Positions 36,721 through 47,824 of a stretch of 64,000 bases of DNA are shown piece after piece. Position 1 is the stretch's first letter; each line of letters opens with the position of its first letter. The notes beneath the pieces are model-generated. The model worked only from the letters and a program-made list of their open reading frames with translations. It was not told the origin of the DNA and ran no database searches. The stretch spans positions 124,001-188,000 of the forward strand of contig CAJNYU010002424.1 of NCBI GenBank assembly GCA_905331475.1. The letters run 5' to 3'. The DNA is from Rotaria socialis (taxonomy: Eukaryota; Rotifera; Eurotatoria; Philodinida; Philodinidae). The translations under genes and the position numbers were made by a program.

Positions 36721-38214
36721 CGCTATTTTAATTGTTCCTCGTCCATTGATTTTTTGTAGTGTATTATATTTTAGCGCATTGTATTGTTCTAATTCATTAA
36801 TAAAATCAAGCGATCGTAGGCATTAAACATTTTGAATTTATAGAACGAATTGAGAATGTTGAATTAGTATCAGATATTCAGGGATGTAAAATTATCTAGC
36901 GGAAGATCTGCGAAAGAAGTAGGATGTAAACATTATTGATATTAAACTTTGTATGTCTTCATGCTTCACAATATGAACCATAACTAGAGTTATATTTACA
37001 GTTTAAACTAGATGGTATTCGAGTTTCACTCAGGGTACGAAATACGGGGCGAAGCTCAAATTCAAATTTCTTCGAGAAAGGGTAAAATTTCAAGGTCATT
37101 CTATGTTGACACCATTCAAACGTATATACAGGCTTAGGGAAAATCATCCAGCAGTATTTCACTCTAAAGTGATTGATTATTCGTGGCTACAAAACCGGGC
37201 GTGAGTTGTTTATATTATCATCCTTTTCTTAGAACAACGAGGACGATTCCATATATGAGCAAAAAGGAAAAGTCAAAACGTAACCATGATATTAGTGCCG
37301 TCTATTCCATACCTGCTCATTATCATTCTCTTGTTAATGAAAATGGCTATCTTCTCTTCTTTAGTAAGATGTAAAATACTGTTTTATTTAATTTTCTTTG
37401 CCATTTAAATTTAGGTTAGCGTGACTACAAATTTATTTTCGATGTTAGACGCTGTTTTGCGTCATTGAGTTACGGTAACAACCAATTAATCAGTCAAGAT
37501 GATGCAATACACTTAATTCAATCATATGTTAAGGATAAAAACATCGTACGTACTCAGTCTTTTATTCTCTTCAAATTTAATGTTTCTTATATATTTAGAT
37601 CGATGATGAAGGAAGACTTGTTGAAACATGTACCGCTTGAAGAGATAGCATCTTGGGTACGCTAAGATATGAATCAGAGACAAAAGGCGCCATATATTTT
37701 TGTGAATAATGGCTTAGAATTGAATAGCGAAAGTGTTTACGTGATCAGTTTCTCAAATGATGTACATAGCATGGTTTCCGCCAAAATAACTTTCACTATA
37801 CGCTTTGAGCAAGTGTCAAAAATAATTCTATTCTCATATGAAGTACTGACTATGAAATGATTCAAATGTTTTTTACAAAATAAATAACGTTTTCAATGCG
37901 AAAATTTGCAAATAAAAATGATTAGACTAATTCTGAATAATAAAGGATGGCAAAATTATGACCGCTCCAGCTAAAACCTATTGACTCTACTTACTTTGTA
38001 AATGAATTCTATTCTATAATTGTATTGAAATAACTAAAACAATGCCTGGGCCTATCAATGCTCAATAGCAATCATACGGATCATAGATCGAAGTGAAATT
38101 GGAAACAGTATACTTTAGGTAGATAAATATTTAAACATGAACGCACATAGTTGTATGTCTATATTTTGCTCAATTATAGAAACCAAAAGGTTCAATGCTA
38201 AGATTTGTCTGTTA
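36721..38214. other. Intergenic region with fragmentary coding-like pieces
   Basis: Short plus-strand frames at about 36990-37200, 37183-37374, 37400-37560 and 37600-37660 contain protein-like stretches such as RDYKFIFDVRRCFAS and ISQDDAIHLIQSYVKDKN. They are separated by stops and lack convincing splice sites. I could not assemble a gene or recognise a family. They may be relics of a decayed gene, or chance. Confidence 0.3.
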
Positions 38215-38727
38215 TCAGGCATAAGGATCTGGAACATTATGACCATCGAGTTCTTTTTTCATCTGCAGTAATGAACAGGGGCCACAACATGATGCTAAAC
38301 AATCTTCGATTAGTGAACCCTGTGAAACGCAAGAAGAGTGTAGATATATGCAAGAAAAAAGACGGCACTTACTCGAATACCATAAGCCATTCTAATCTTC
38401 GTTCTTAATGCTTGTGTTGCTCCAGGAAAACAACACGAGAAAAAATGCTCACCAGCGCGTCCATGTAGTCGACCCGCACAAATACATCCGCAGAGGCAAT
38501 ATATAATACCTAATCGAAATCAGTAAACATTCAAAAAAAATAATTTCAAGTACTATTGTTACCGTCTGTAATTGGATTACACGATTCGAAAAATTCAGTT
38601 TTCCATTCTGTATTGAATGGATTAAGTTTGCTGTCGGCAACAGGTTGTGCAGTTATAGCATTGCTAATACAAAGATAATACCGATCAAATTAGTTATAAT
38701 AAAAAACACAAGGTAAAAACGACTCAT
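38215..38727 (-). CDS. PLAC8 (Cys-rich) family protein
   Basis: Transcript-order exons 38727-38708, 38663-38563, 38509-38373, 38319-38215 give 121 codons (120 residues), in phase throughout. The PLAC8 pattern is clear: W-K-T-E-F-F-E-S-C near residue 24, then the CLCGCICAGR cluster, a second Cys-rich turn, RTKIRMAYGIR, GSLIEDCLASCCGPCSLLQM, and a KKEL end typical of the family's final helix. PLAC8/cornifelin proteins are small Cys-rich proteins linked to membranes, cell size or metal transport in plants and animals. The molecular role here is not predictable. The 20-base first exon and a 44-base intron were chosen because they alone supply a Met in phase. No introns exceed 65 bases. Confidence 0.85.
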
Positions 38728-41700
38728 AATAGTTTAAGTTTCATGACATTATCACAAAAACATCAATCACAATTGAAAGTACTTCACAAAAATGCAATTT
38801 TCTAACCGAATTTTCACATGTAGCCGGCGTTTAAGAAAGGAAATATATTTCTAAATTCAACTTCAATTACGGTTAAATGTGAGCAAAGTATGAATTATTC
38901 TAAGAAATCAAATAAAAATAATCTCGGACTGCAAAATTTCGAAAATGTTACAATTAAAAAGAATATCTCAGGTACTTTAGTTGCAAGCAAATGCATGTAG
39001 CTCGCTAACTTCCTATGCAGCTGTTGCAGTTGAGATTGGAATAGTCGATTTAATTAAAGATAGAGAAAATAGACACAAAAAAGCGCAAAGGAAAAAAAGA
39101 ATTCTCAAAAATCAAAATTCAAAAAACGTTATATGAGCGATATGGAAATTTCTCCTATGAGTTAGATTGAGCGAAGCATTTTCTAATTGTTCATAATTTA
39201 GGTTTCTTTTTTAAATTGGTGACTAAACCAAAAAAAATTTATTTCTTATTTTTCACTTATCTCAATGCGCTCCCATATCGCTTGTATGAATCATATAGTA
39301 ATTAGTCTATCTTGTTGAATTGATACTTTAATATTAAAAGGAAATAAAATACTTCGTTGATTATGATATTTATGTTACATCATCAAATAAATATTTATTT
39401 ATCCTAGTTTTACATTTTCAAATTTAGTAGAATCTATTAAAATCTAATTTTTTTGTAATCATTTGTTTATTAATTTGAGTTTTAATAGTCGATCTTCGTC
39501 ACTATGAAACAGACAATGATTAGACATAAATTATGAAGTTTCTTTTATATTAACATATTCATTTTTTTTTAACGAAGAACGATTGTAGATAATAAAACAT
39601 CAAACGGACTACTCATATAAGAAACTTCTTTATTAATTTCATTAAAAATTAAAATACATTTACTTTCTTTCCATATTATTTGAATTAAAAACTCGTTTCA
39701 TTCCCATCCCAGCTACTCGAGACCCGTACTTCGAAGTAACGATAGCGAAAATCTTTTTCTTTTTTTCAAATATAAGAAGAAAAAATCAATGTCCCGATGT
39801 CCCGAGCATTAAAACATAAACATCTATTCAGAATCTTTGTCGTTGTTCTCTCTTCAATCAGGAAAAATAGACAGAATTAATCTTGGAAACAAAAATGTTT
39901 TTTTCTGAATTTCCATACTCAATCAGACTATCTCATATTATTCACTAAAAAACATTTTTATTTCTATGAATGGCTTTCTCACAACATCTATAGAATAATC
40001 AACAATTCCAATCTCAACTAGATTCTAAACTCGACTGTCACATAGACATACTTTTACATATGTAAATATCCCATATCACACCCTGAGATATACGTTCATG
40101 ATCTTGAGTTAAGTAGATCTTCGTATGTTTCTGTTTACAATCGTATTAGTTTGTTTTGGATAGAAAATACTAGAAATTTTTTCAACCGTTTTAACAAATT
40201 CGTTCCCTTTTGATTGTTATATCGTCAACATAAAATAAGTCTAGCTGATCTTTTATCAGGGTATTGTATATGGGTTGAAACCAGCAGATGATTCCTCTTT
40301 TTTTTCGTTACCGTTTTTCAATAGATTCTTGGAGTAGTTTTGAGTTTCAACTGGTCATTCAGGAAGCGTTTAAGATTTCTGACTAACTATCAATTTCTTC
40401 ATAATTCATGATAAGAAAATCAATAACAATTTCCGTACTCAATTATGTAGATGTGATTTATATAGGAAAGCAGTGGGAAAAGCTCAACATTTCCATCAAA
40501 TTCTCATGAAACATTGAACAGTTTGTTATCAAAGCAAGTACAGATAATTAGCAAGAATTCTTTTCGAATCGTTAAAATTTTGTAAAGAAACCAGAAAAAA
40601 CTGCCACTTTACTACACTACATTGCATATAATTGTGACTAAAATGCTTGCTACAAGAGACACTAAATCTAATATCCTTCGGTTCGGATACTGCTGTTGTA
40701 TTGTTAAAGAATTCTATTTGTGAGAAATGATAATCATCTCAGAATATTCAACTGTAATTCTTATTATATAGAAATACTATTGCAGTTATCAGAATCTTTT
40801 ATTCGATATTTACCTTAATGAATTAAATATTGCTGCCATTCTCCAAGTATGTTATATGTCGTTTGGGTATATCTTGGTCGATTGAAATTTGTTGATTGAT
40901 ATTAGTTTGTCAATAATTCTGTGTAGAGCATAGAATCATTAGAATGTTGCAAATAAAAACAAAAAATTGATTAAAACTATTATTCAAAAGTTTCGATATT
41001 CTATGTGAACTCTTCTGTGTTATCAATCGTGAAATGAATGATCTTTGCATTAAACCCTTAGCTGATTACTAGACTGCTAATACTTATCGATTAAGTCACG
41101 TTCTTATCAAACGCAACCTAGTATCATGGATTAAAAAAGATAAGACTTCGGAAATCAAGACAAAACTTACCATGTTTTTTCAACCATAAGCACGAAATAA
41201 AAAAACTAAGCGCTCACAAATATACACATAAAATCTTACATGTTATAATATCAATAGGTGCGTCTTGGATTTCTCGTATGTTAGTAGAGAAAAATCTCTT
41301 TATTTATCTTTGTTGCTTATGACCGAGACTCTTTATTATTATGACCTGTATAAAAGTTTTGATGTTGCTTTGCGTTCGCTGTAGTTTATTAAAACGATAG
41401 TGATCAAATATACTTCTATACTCAAATATCCTTTTACTACACATCAAACTTTATAAGATATGCAGATCAAATTCGAAGTTTTTTACTTAAAAATATACAA
41501 GAAGAAGAATTTCATGGTCATTTCTGTTGTTTTGATACCTTATCAAAGTCTCTGACATGAAACATAATATTTATGATGCAATAACGGCAAAACTCCAGAT
41601 TTTAGACATTTTTATTGATTTACCATATCTTGTTAAATTGTACTACTAATGAGATTAAAAATGTGTTGTTCGTCTAAACATAACCTACTCAAATCAAGTT

Positions 41701-42400
41701 ACTATAACATAATATTTTCCAGTATTATGGAACATACATAAAATTACATTTTGTATTTCTATTGAGAGCAATCAATGACAACTGAAACTCATGTTTTGTT
41801 AAAAATACTATAAATTCTTGTGCTTTCCAGTTTCAGATTATTTTTTCTGCATTCGGAAGAAAATTCTCATCTTCTACTGAGAAGACAGAGACATCAAGGA
41901 ACGACTTTGACCAATATTTACAGTATTTCCATGTACGCTAGTATCCAACATACTCATGGCTGCAAATATTACAAAGTTTGTTTTTTTGGAATTTCTGTTT
42001 ATAACTAAAAATTGTTCAACGAAAATAATCAACATTACAGTAGCCATGAGCTATGTGCTTATCTGAACTAGTTCAATGTCCCATAACTCTAATGATTCGA
42101 CTTTTTATCAGCATACTTACAGTACGTGTCACTGAACAGTAGATAATAAATGGCGTACATAAGTGACGTTATTTAAATCGCAAATACGATTATTATAAAA
42201 AAAAATAGAAGTCTCTGTTGACAACATTTCTCAGCATGCAGTCGGCATGACTACAATAACTGTTGTCGATCAGTTAGACTTGTCATTTAATATTAAAACG
42301 CGTTTTTTCTTCTTCCAACAAATCATTGTGACATTTAATCGAAGAGTAAAAACACTGAATCTTCGTGAACAGTATTTAAAAAGCTTGTCAGCACAGCCCC
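38728..42400. other. Gene-poor AT-rich region
   Basis: About 3.7 kb without an exon chain, transposase remnant or RNA gene that I can recognise. The only open frames are short and without motif (for example 41820-42008). Confidence 0.5.
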
Positions 42401-42414
42401 GTTGGGACTAAAAT

Positions 42415-42772
42415 GTGGAACTCACATATTTCGATCAATTAGATACTGATCAAATAGAAGTTTTATTTTTTCAGAATAGTGAGATCATATTTTATTCAAA
42501 AATAAGAAAAAAAACCCTTTTTAACATTTGAAGTTTATTGGATCTATNTTATAATGATTTCTAATTAGTGAAACTAGATTTTTATTACTGATGTGAGTAG
42601 TGGTGAACATAGGCAATCCATCTGTATAAAAATTTTATCTAATCAGTGCACCGAAGTGTTAGTTTTTTTATGTTTTATGTCTGTAATGGAGAGTGGGGTA
42701 CAGGGGAGCCGCAAAAACCTAACAATTCAACTTACACTCACTATTTTCTTCGAAAATATATGTGAGTTCCAC
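42415..42772 (+). mobile_element. TIR element, left copy, collapsed at an N
   Basis: Starts GTGGAACTCACATATTTCG and ends CGAAAATATATGTGAGTTCC plus AC, an imperfect inverted repeat of about 20 bases. It matches the right copy at 45068-46328 in inverted orientation, except that about 890 internal bases are missing exactly at the single N at 42548. Homology continues about 40 bases upstream of the first terminal repeat. Confidence 0.7.
42548..42548. other. Single N, probable collapsed gap
   Basis: The N lies where the left repeat copy lacks the interior present in the right copy. Confidence 0.9.
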
Positions 42773-45067
42773 AAAAAACACGAAAATATAGCTATAATTG
42801 TAAGCATTGGTTTTACAGCATTGTCCAAAATCAAGACCTCTCAAATCATAGAAGAGTACTCATCAGGAATAAACATATATCTACATAAGTCTACTCTCAA
42901 GAGTCTTCAGTATAAGTCAATTTTTGAAAAACTAGATCAACGTCAATCTTAAACAAACTAATAAACTGTTGGTGACCGTGGAGAAACTTATTTCCAATAA
43001 AAAAGAAAAATATTTAAATATCTGTATTATTATTTAGCGGCTGACTTTTCCAAGATCATTCTTTGTTTCTTCGTTTCATTTTAAACAATAGCACTATTAA
43101 CATCATGTTTTTAATGTATGGTTAAAGACAGAAACTATAACATATAACTATCAAAAGACATCTTATTCAAAACAGTGACGTAAAAGTTCTGCTTGTTTTT
43201 GTATGAAAAACTGGTTATCCGCAAAGCATTTCGTCAGAAAAACATTTGATGGATAGATTGTATCTTTGAATATTCAGTTCATCCTTACTTTAGCATTCTA
43301 ATTGCTAATTTCAACCCCATGTGACGGCATAAGCGTCAGTGATGTTATCTTAGTGCCTGTTTGTTTCTTTTTCTAGCGTCCCTATCTTTTTCCTCTTGTT
43401 AGTTTTTGCGCCTAATATTGTTAATTCATTATTTTTATTCTCTCTTTTTTTTTTCTTCCAGCTTCTTCAAGCTGCTTCATATATATCTCTTCGCTGAGAT
43501 ATACCTATACTCATTATTTCAATACTTTTCGCTCATCATTCGAGCGTATCTTCTCTAACTACTATTTTTCTTCTCTATCAAAACGAATCATCTTTTTGAT
43601 TAATTACATTTTGCTTTTCTTTCTACTCGATTCTCCCTTACAATAGTTCCACTTCGTGTCAGCTACTTGCTTGTGGAGTTTTTCTTATTCTCAACTATTT
43701 CTGTTCATTGAAGAAACTATTGGATCTTCATTCAATATTCAATACTATTTAATTTTCACTGCTGTCATTCTGCCATAACTAATATTGTCGCACCTGGCAT
43801 TTTTATTAGTTGCGTCCTTGATCTTCATCAAGGCGTTGCACCCCATCAGGCCTCACAAACATATCTTATACGTCATGCTAAAAAATGACTGCGAACAGAT
43901 AGATTTCTCCTTATGCTTCTCTTTAAATAAGTGAACTTCAATATCACTAACAGTTTGAGAATAATATTAGAAATTTTGACTCGTAATTTTGATAGAAGTA
44001 AAAATAACAGAAAACTTCACTCTGCGCAGAGCTGGGCAAGTCAAGTCAAAAATGCCCCAAGTCAAGTCAAGTCAAGCCAAGTCAGATCAAGTCAAGTCAA
44101 ACCAGTCAAAGCAAACCAGCCAAGTCAAGTCTTGACTTGACATAATAAAAAAAAAAAATTTTCTATTTTTGGACGAATTTACTGTTTTCTATGAATTTTC
44201 CAGATTTTTAAATTTTAAATTTTGTGATCTTTGATTATGTGATTTTTTAATGTTGAGTGAGAATACACCACGGTCAGGAAACAATAAAAGAGAAAATTTA
44301 TTTATCTGTTTAAATATAATGCGCACAGAACAACAAAAGAAAAGAACATCAATTGTTGCAAGATAAGTACAATTGGAATCCAATTGCACATATCTTGGAA
44401 CAATTAGTTTTCTTTTCTTTCTTATCTGTTCTGCACGCGGCACTGTAACAATCGATAAGTGCTATACAGAGTTGGGCAAGTCAAGTCAAGTCTGACTTGA
44501 CTTGACTTGACTTGAAAATTATTTTTGTGACTTGGAAAATCTCTGACTTGCCCAACTCTGACTCTGCGAGAATCTAATGAATGACGTAAAGGAAAAAAAT
44601 ATCGTTCACAGAATATATCATAAAATAAAATAAAATAAAAATCTTTGAATAAAGTGAATGAAAATTAAAATTTTTAGTTTCATAAAAATTATTGAAATAT
44701 TGGTAAATTTTGTTGCATGAATATTATTGCATCTATAAAAAAACGGCTTAGCTTATGTTTTTTATTTGACTTATTTATCGTATCCAATAAATAGAAGAGC
44801 ACATAACTTTTGTTTATGCACTAAATCACTTGCTGTCATGGACACCATTATGCATATTTACTTTGCAACATTTTCTTCTCAACTTTACATCCAAATTTCA
44901 TATAGTCACGTTTTTAATAATTAACAGCATGCATTAACTTCTATTCGATCCGCATATAGAAGATTACAAAAGCGCTTTTATAGCTCAAATTTCTGTGCAA
45001 CTATAATGAATCATCTCGTACTTATTTAAAGATCACCCAATGTTCAAAACCGCGCACAATAAGTTTT
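42773..45067. other. Spacer between the inverted element copies
   Basis: No gene seen. Includes a pyrimidine-rich stretch (about 43330-43760) and the CAAGTC foldback units listed separately. Confidence 0.5.
44020..44570. repeat. CAAGTC foldback element
   Basis: The outer ends read CTCTGCGCAGAGCTGGGCAA and, on the other strand, CTCGCAGAGTCAGAGTTGGG. Inside are arrays of the hexamer-like unit CAAGT(C), at 44036-44142 and 44467-44515, followed by their complement GACTTG. The 44467-44560 unit alone begins CAGAGTTGGGCAAGTCAAG and ends CTGACTTGCCCAACTCTG, so it can fold into a near-perfect hairpin. This is a foldback or MITE-like repeat with no coding content. Confidence 0.7.
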
Positions 45068-46328
45068 ATGGAGCTCACATATATTTTCGAAGAAAATAGT
45101 GAGTGTAAGTTGAATTGCTCTAGGGTTTTTCGGCTCCCCTGTACCCCACACCCCCCCCTCCATTACAGACATAAAACATAAAAAAACTAACACTTCGGTG
45201 CACTGATTAGAAACTTGTATGATACAGATCGATTGCCTATGTTCACCACTACTCATATCAGTAATAGAAATCTAGTTTCACTAATTAGAAATCATTATCA
45301 TTAGGATTTAATCTCTGATTAATCGTCAAAGCCTGTCGTCTCTTGTTATTATAATCCATAGTTACGACAGTATCGTATATTTTTATTATTATTACAGCCC
45401 ATAGTTACGACAGTATCGTATATTTTTCTTATTACAGACGTTAGCAACGAGTGTATGCTACTGCTACAGAAGCTAGCAACTAGTTTATGCTACTATTATA
45501 CTCGTTACTTCTACCACCTAAACTCCTCCCCGTAATAAAAGACCCCGGGTCTTCTATTACGTCCAAGCGTAAAAAGTTTCCAAAGGGGTCTTCTATTGTG
45601 CCCGCTAATTTTTGTAATTTTTAATTAAAAAAGTTTTCCAAAAAAAACTTTTAGTTTTGAGCTTTTATGAAAAGATTTTTTGGGTTTTCAAAGTGCAGTA
45701 GCGATGTACACTTTGTTCGCACAACAGTTACAATCAAAAAAACCCGAAATTATGCTTATTTTTAAGGAAATTTACTAATTAAAATATTAATTATACTAGT
45801 TTATTAACTAATTAAAAGGGTTCTTGTAATATGAGGGGGTCTTCTATTAAAGGGAAGGGTTTACAATAAACAGATGAAGATTTTAATCTTTTTTTTCTCA
45901 CACAAATACCTTATTCTAGCGCTTGAATCCACTTTAGTGTATTTACAATTTGCAACTTTTCCATCCATTGGGAAGCTTTTATCAAATTTTCGTTTATGAA
46001 AAAATGTATCAATTTCTCATTTGATAATATGAAAAAATATAAATTTCTCAACAATATTGACAGCTATATCCCAAATACTGTTTAAACTATTATCATTCAC
46101 AATATTTCTCAATGAAACCACTAAACACTTCAGCATACTGACATATTCTAAACAAAATTTTTTTTATACGGTCTCTCTAGTAATATTTCCTGTTGATAGA
46201 TTCAATAAACTTCAAATGTTAAAAAGGTTTTATTATCTTATTTTTGAATAAAATATGATCTCACTATTCTGAAAAAATAAAACTTCTATTTGATCAGTAT
46301 CTAACTGACCGAAATATGTGAGTTCCAC
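45068..46328 (-). mobile_element. TIR element, right copy (about 1.26 kb)
   Basis: Full-length inverted counterpart of 42415-42772, bounded by GGAGCTCACATATATTTTCG and CGAAATATGTGAGTTCCAC. The interior is non-coding. It contains a direct duplication of CATAGTTACGACAGTATCGT (45358 and 45401) and three copies of GGGTCTTCTATT (about 45547, 45586 and 45838). No transposase is seen, so it is likely a non-autonomous DNA element. Open frames of about 70-120 residues in both copies are shared DNA, not conserved protein. Confidence 0.7.
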
Positions 46329-46615
46329 ATTTTAGCCCCAACGGAGCTGCGCTGAAAAGCTTTTTGATAAATATCACCATGACTGGTAGTATCATTTGCG
46401 ATAAAGAAATTATTGGCTTCTATATTTTATACACAACATCGCTGCAGTTTCTTTACTTAGAATAAAAATTTCTAATTTGAAAACATATAATCACAAATAA
46501 CCTTCTGAATAAGTTTAAAAGGTAGTTTTAATATTATTTTTTTTGAGCCATTCTCATTGTTCATATTTGAAAATTTCACTAATTGATCATTAGGGACTGT
46601 GAAGAAAAACACGAA

Positions 46616-46924
46616 TCAGCCGATATTTTTATAACGACGAATTTCTGTTGGTTTGCTGAGAAGAGGTCGAAGTTCTTCACTGGCTTTATTAATTATTGAA
46701 CTTGTTAAATGTTGATCAAGTGCTTGTACAGTCGACCATGCTTGCAGAAGTGTTATTTGTGATGGTTCATTTACATTCTCACATAGTTCATATTTTAAAC
46801 ATGTTTGTTCTTTCTTCGCTTCAATAATCGTATCGTATAGAAGTTTTTTTACATTTTGAGTTTTCTCAGGAATCGGCCATAGATCAACAACAACGTAAAC
46901 GATGTCTTTTCTTGAGGTAGTCAT
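46616..46924 (-). CDS. ABM-domain (YgiN-like) monooxygenase, copy 1
   Basis: An intronless frame of 102 residues from ATG 46924 to TGA 46616. The fold signature of antibiotic-biosynthesis-monooxygenase domains is clear: VYVVVDLWPIPEK at the start of strand 1, a helix with VKKLLYDTIIEAKKE, the central CLKYELCENVNEPSQ, LLQAWSTVQALDQHL and LRPLLSKPTEIRRY. Such dimeric alpha/beta-barrel enzymes oxidise quinol-like or polyketide substrates without metal, or merely bind reactive carbonyls. They are common in bacteria and less so in animals. The gene is divergent from a paralogue at 47471 with a 546-base spacer. The bacterial style and lack of introns suggest old horizontal transfer (inference). Confidence 0.85.
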   Translation of the reverse strand: MTTSRKDIVYVVVDLWPIPEKTQNVKKLLYDTIIEAKKEQTCLKYELCENVNEPSQITLLQAWSTVQALDQHLTSSIINKASEELRPLLSKPTEIRRYKNIG

Positions 46925-47470
46925 CTAAAACGAAGCGCGTTTCTTAATTGATTTATCATTTTATAGCTGGAGTAGTTTTAACATCAAACAACATTCTAAT
47001 CCTTACCGTATTATGTAGCTGCTCAGATTTGTTTCACTGGTCGAAAGACTGCAGGTGTCAACTATTTTTTTTCTTGAGGTTAACAAACAGAAAGTTTTTC
47101 TTGTGGAAAAATAATAGAGAAATGTTTCCTTTTATCTCATCAAGAGTGCATCAAAAGAAAAAAAGACTACTATGACAACACTGTGAGTTGTTCATAAAAT
47201 AGAAAAAACTCGGATGTTGACGCACTAAAAACGACAGCAGAATCTTATTATTCTTTATTTTTAAAGTTGTTTCGCTTATTAATTCTTTTTCCGCATTAAT
47301 TGACTATCAAAACTTTTGCTGCACCAGTAACAAGAAAAATAAAAAGAAGAATTACGTGGACGTCGTCCTATCAAGTGTATCACATCAACTGTAATCACCT
47401 AGATGAAACACTAATCGGCTGGTTTATTTACAACTTGCCATTGATCCATGATATATTATTACTTATTATT
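46925..47470. promoter_or_regulatory. Shared divergent promoter region of the ABM pair
   Basis: This 546-base spacer separates two divergently transcribed paralogues, so it must contain both promoters. No TATA box is placed with confidence. An upstream in-frame extension of the right-hand gene to 47300 exists but has no ATG and looks non-coding. Confidence 0.4.
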
Positions 47471-47824
47471 ATGGCTGAGTCCGATATTCACTACATAGTG
47501 GATGTATACATAAAATTAGAATCAGTGGAAAAAGTACGTGCTATATTATTAAAAATTGTACAAGATTCACGCAGCGAAGATGGCTGTAAGGAGTATAAAT
47601 TATTGGAAAATTTAAATGATCAATCGCACTTTATGTTTATTGAAACATGGAAAAATGAAGCTGCATTCGAAAACCATTCACAATCGGATCATATTCAACA
47701 AGCAAGTCTAGATATTGGCAGTTATTTAGCAAGAGCTCCTGATATAAAACGCTACAAATATTTGAAAATACCTTCAAAACAGCTGAATACTAGAAATAAA
47801 AGTCGTTTTTGTACATTGTTTTAA
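47471..47824 (+). CDS. ABM-domain (YgiN-like) monooxygenase, copy 2, with CaaX-like end
   Basis: An intronless frame of 117 residues. I start at ATG 47471 (MAESDIHYIVDVYIKLE), because the in-frame extension upstream has no ATG and no conserved content. The domain aligns with copy 1: IVDVYIKLESVEKVRAILL, EDGCKEYKLLENLNDQSHF, FIETWKNEAAFENHSQS and YLARAPDIKRYKYL. After the domain there is a basic tail ending KSRFCTLF, which fits a CaaX prenylation box (C-a-a-F, geranylgeranyl type) preceded by basic residues. Copy 1 lacks this tail. A membrane-anchored ABM enzyme would be unusual. Origin by transfer from bacteria followed by duplication is inferred from family distribution and intron absence. 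Confidence 0.85.
   Translation: MAESDIHYIVDVYIKLESVEKVRAILLKIVQDSRSEDGCKEYKLLENLNDQSHFMFIETWKNEAAFENHSQSDHIQQASLDIGSYLARAPDIKRYKYLKIPSKQLNTRNKSRFCTLF

Noticed and set aside
42593..42952. 119-residue frame similar to a minus-strand frame at 45044-45256
   Set aside because: The similarity reflects inverted copies of one non-coding repeat; no domain is seen and the frames diverge with the DNA.
47300..47470. N-terminal extension of the right ABM gene
   Set aside because: The frame begins without ATG and the added residues match no part of the ABM domain.
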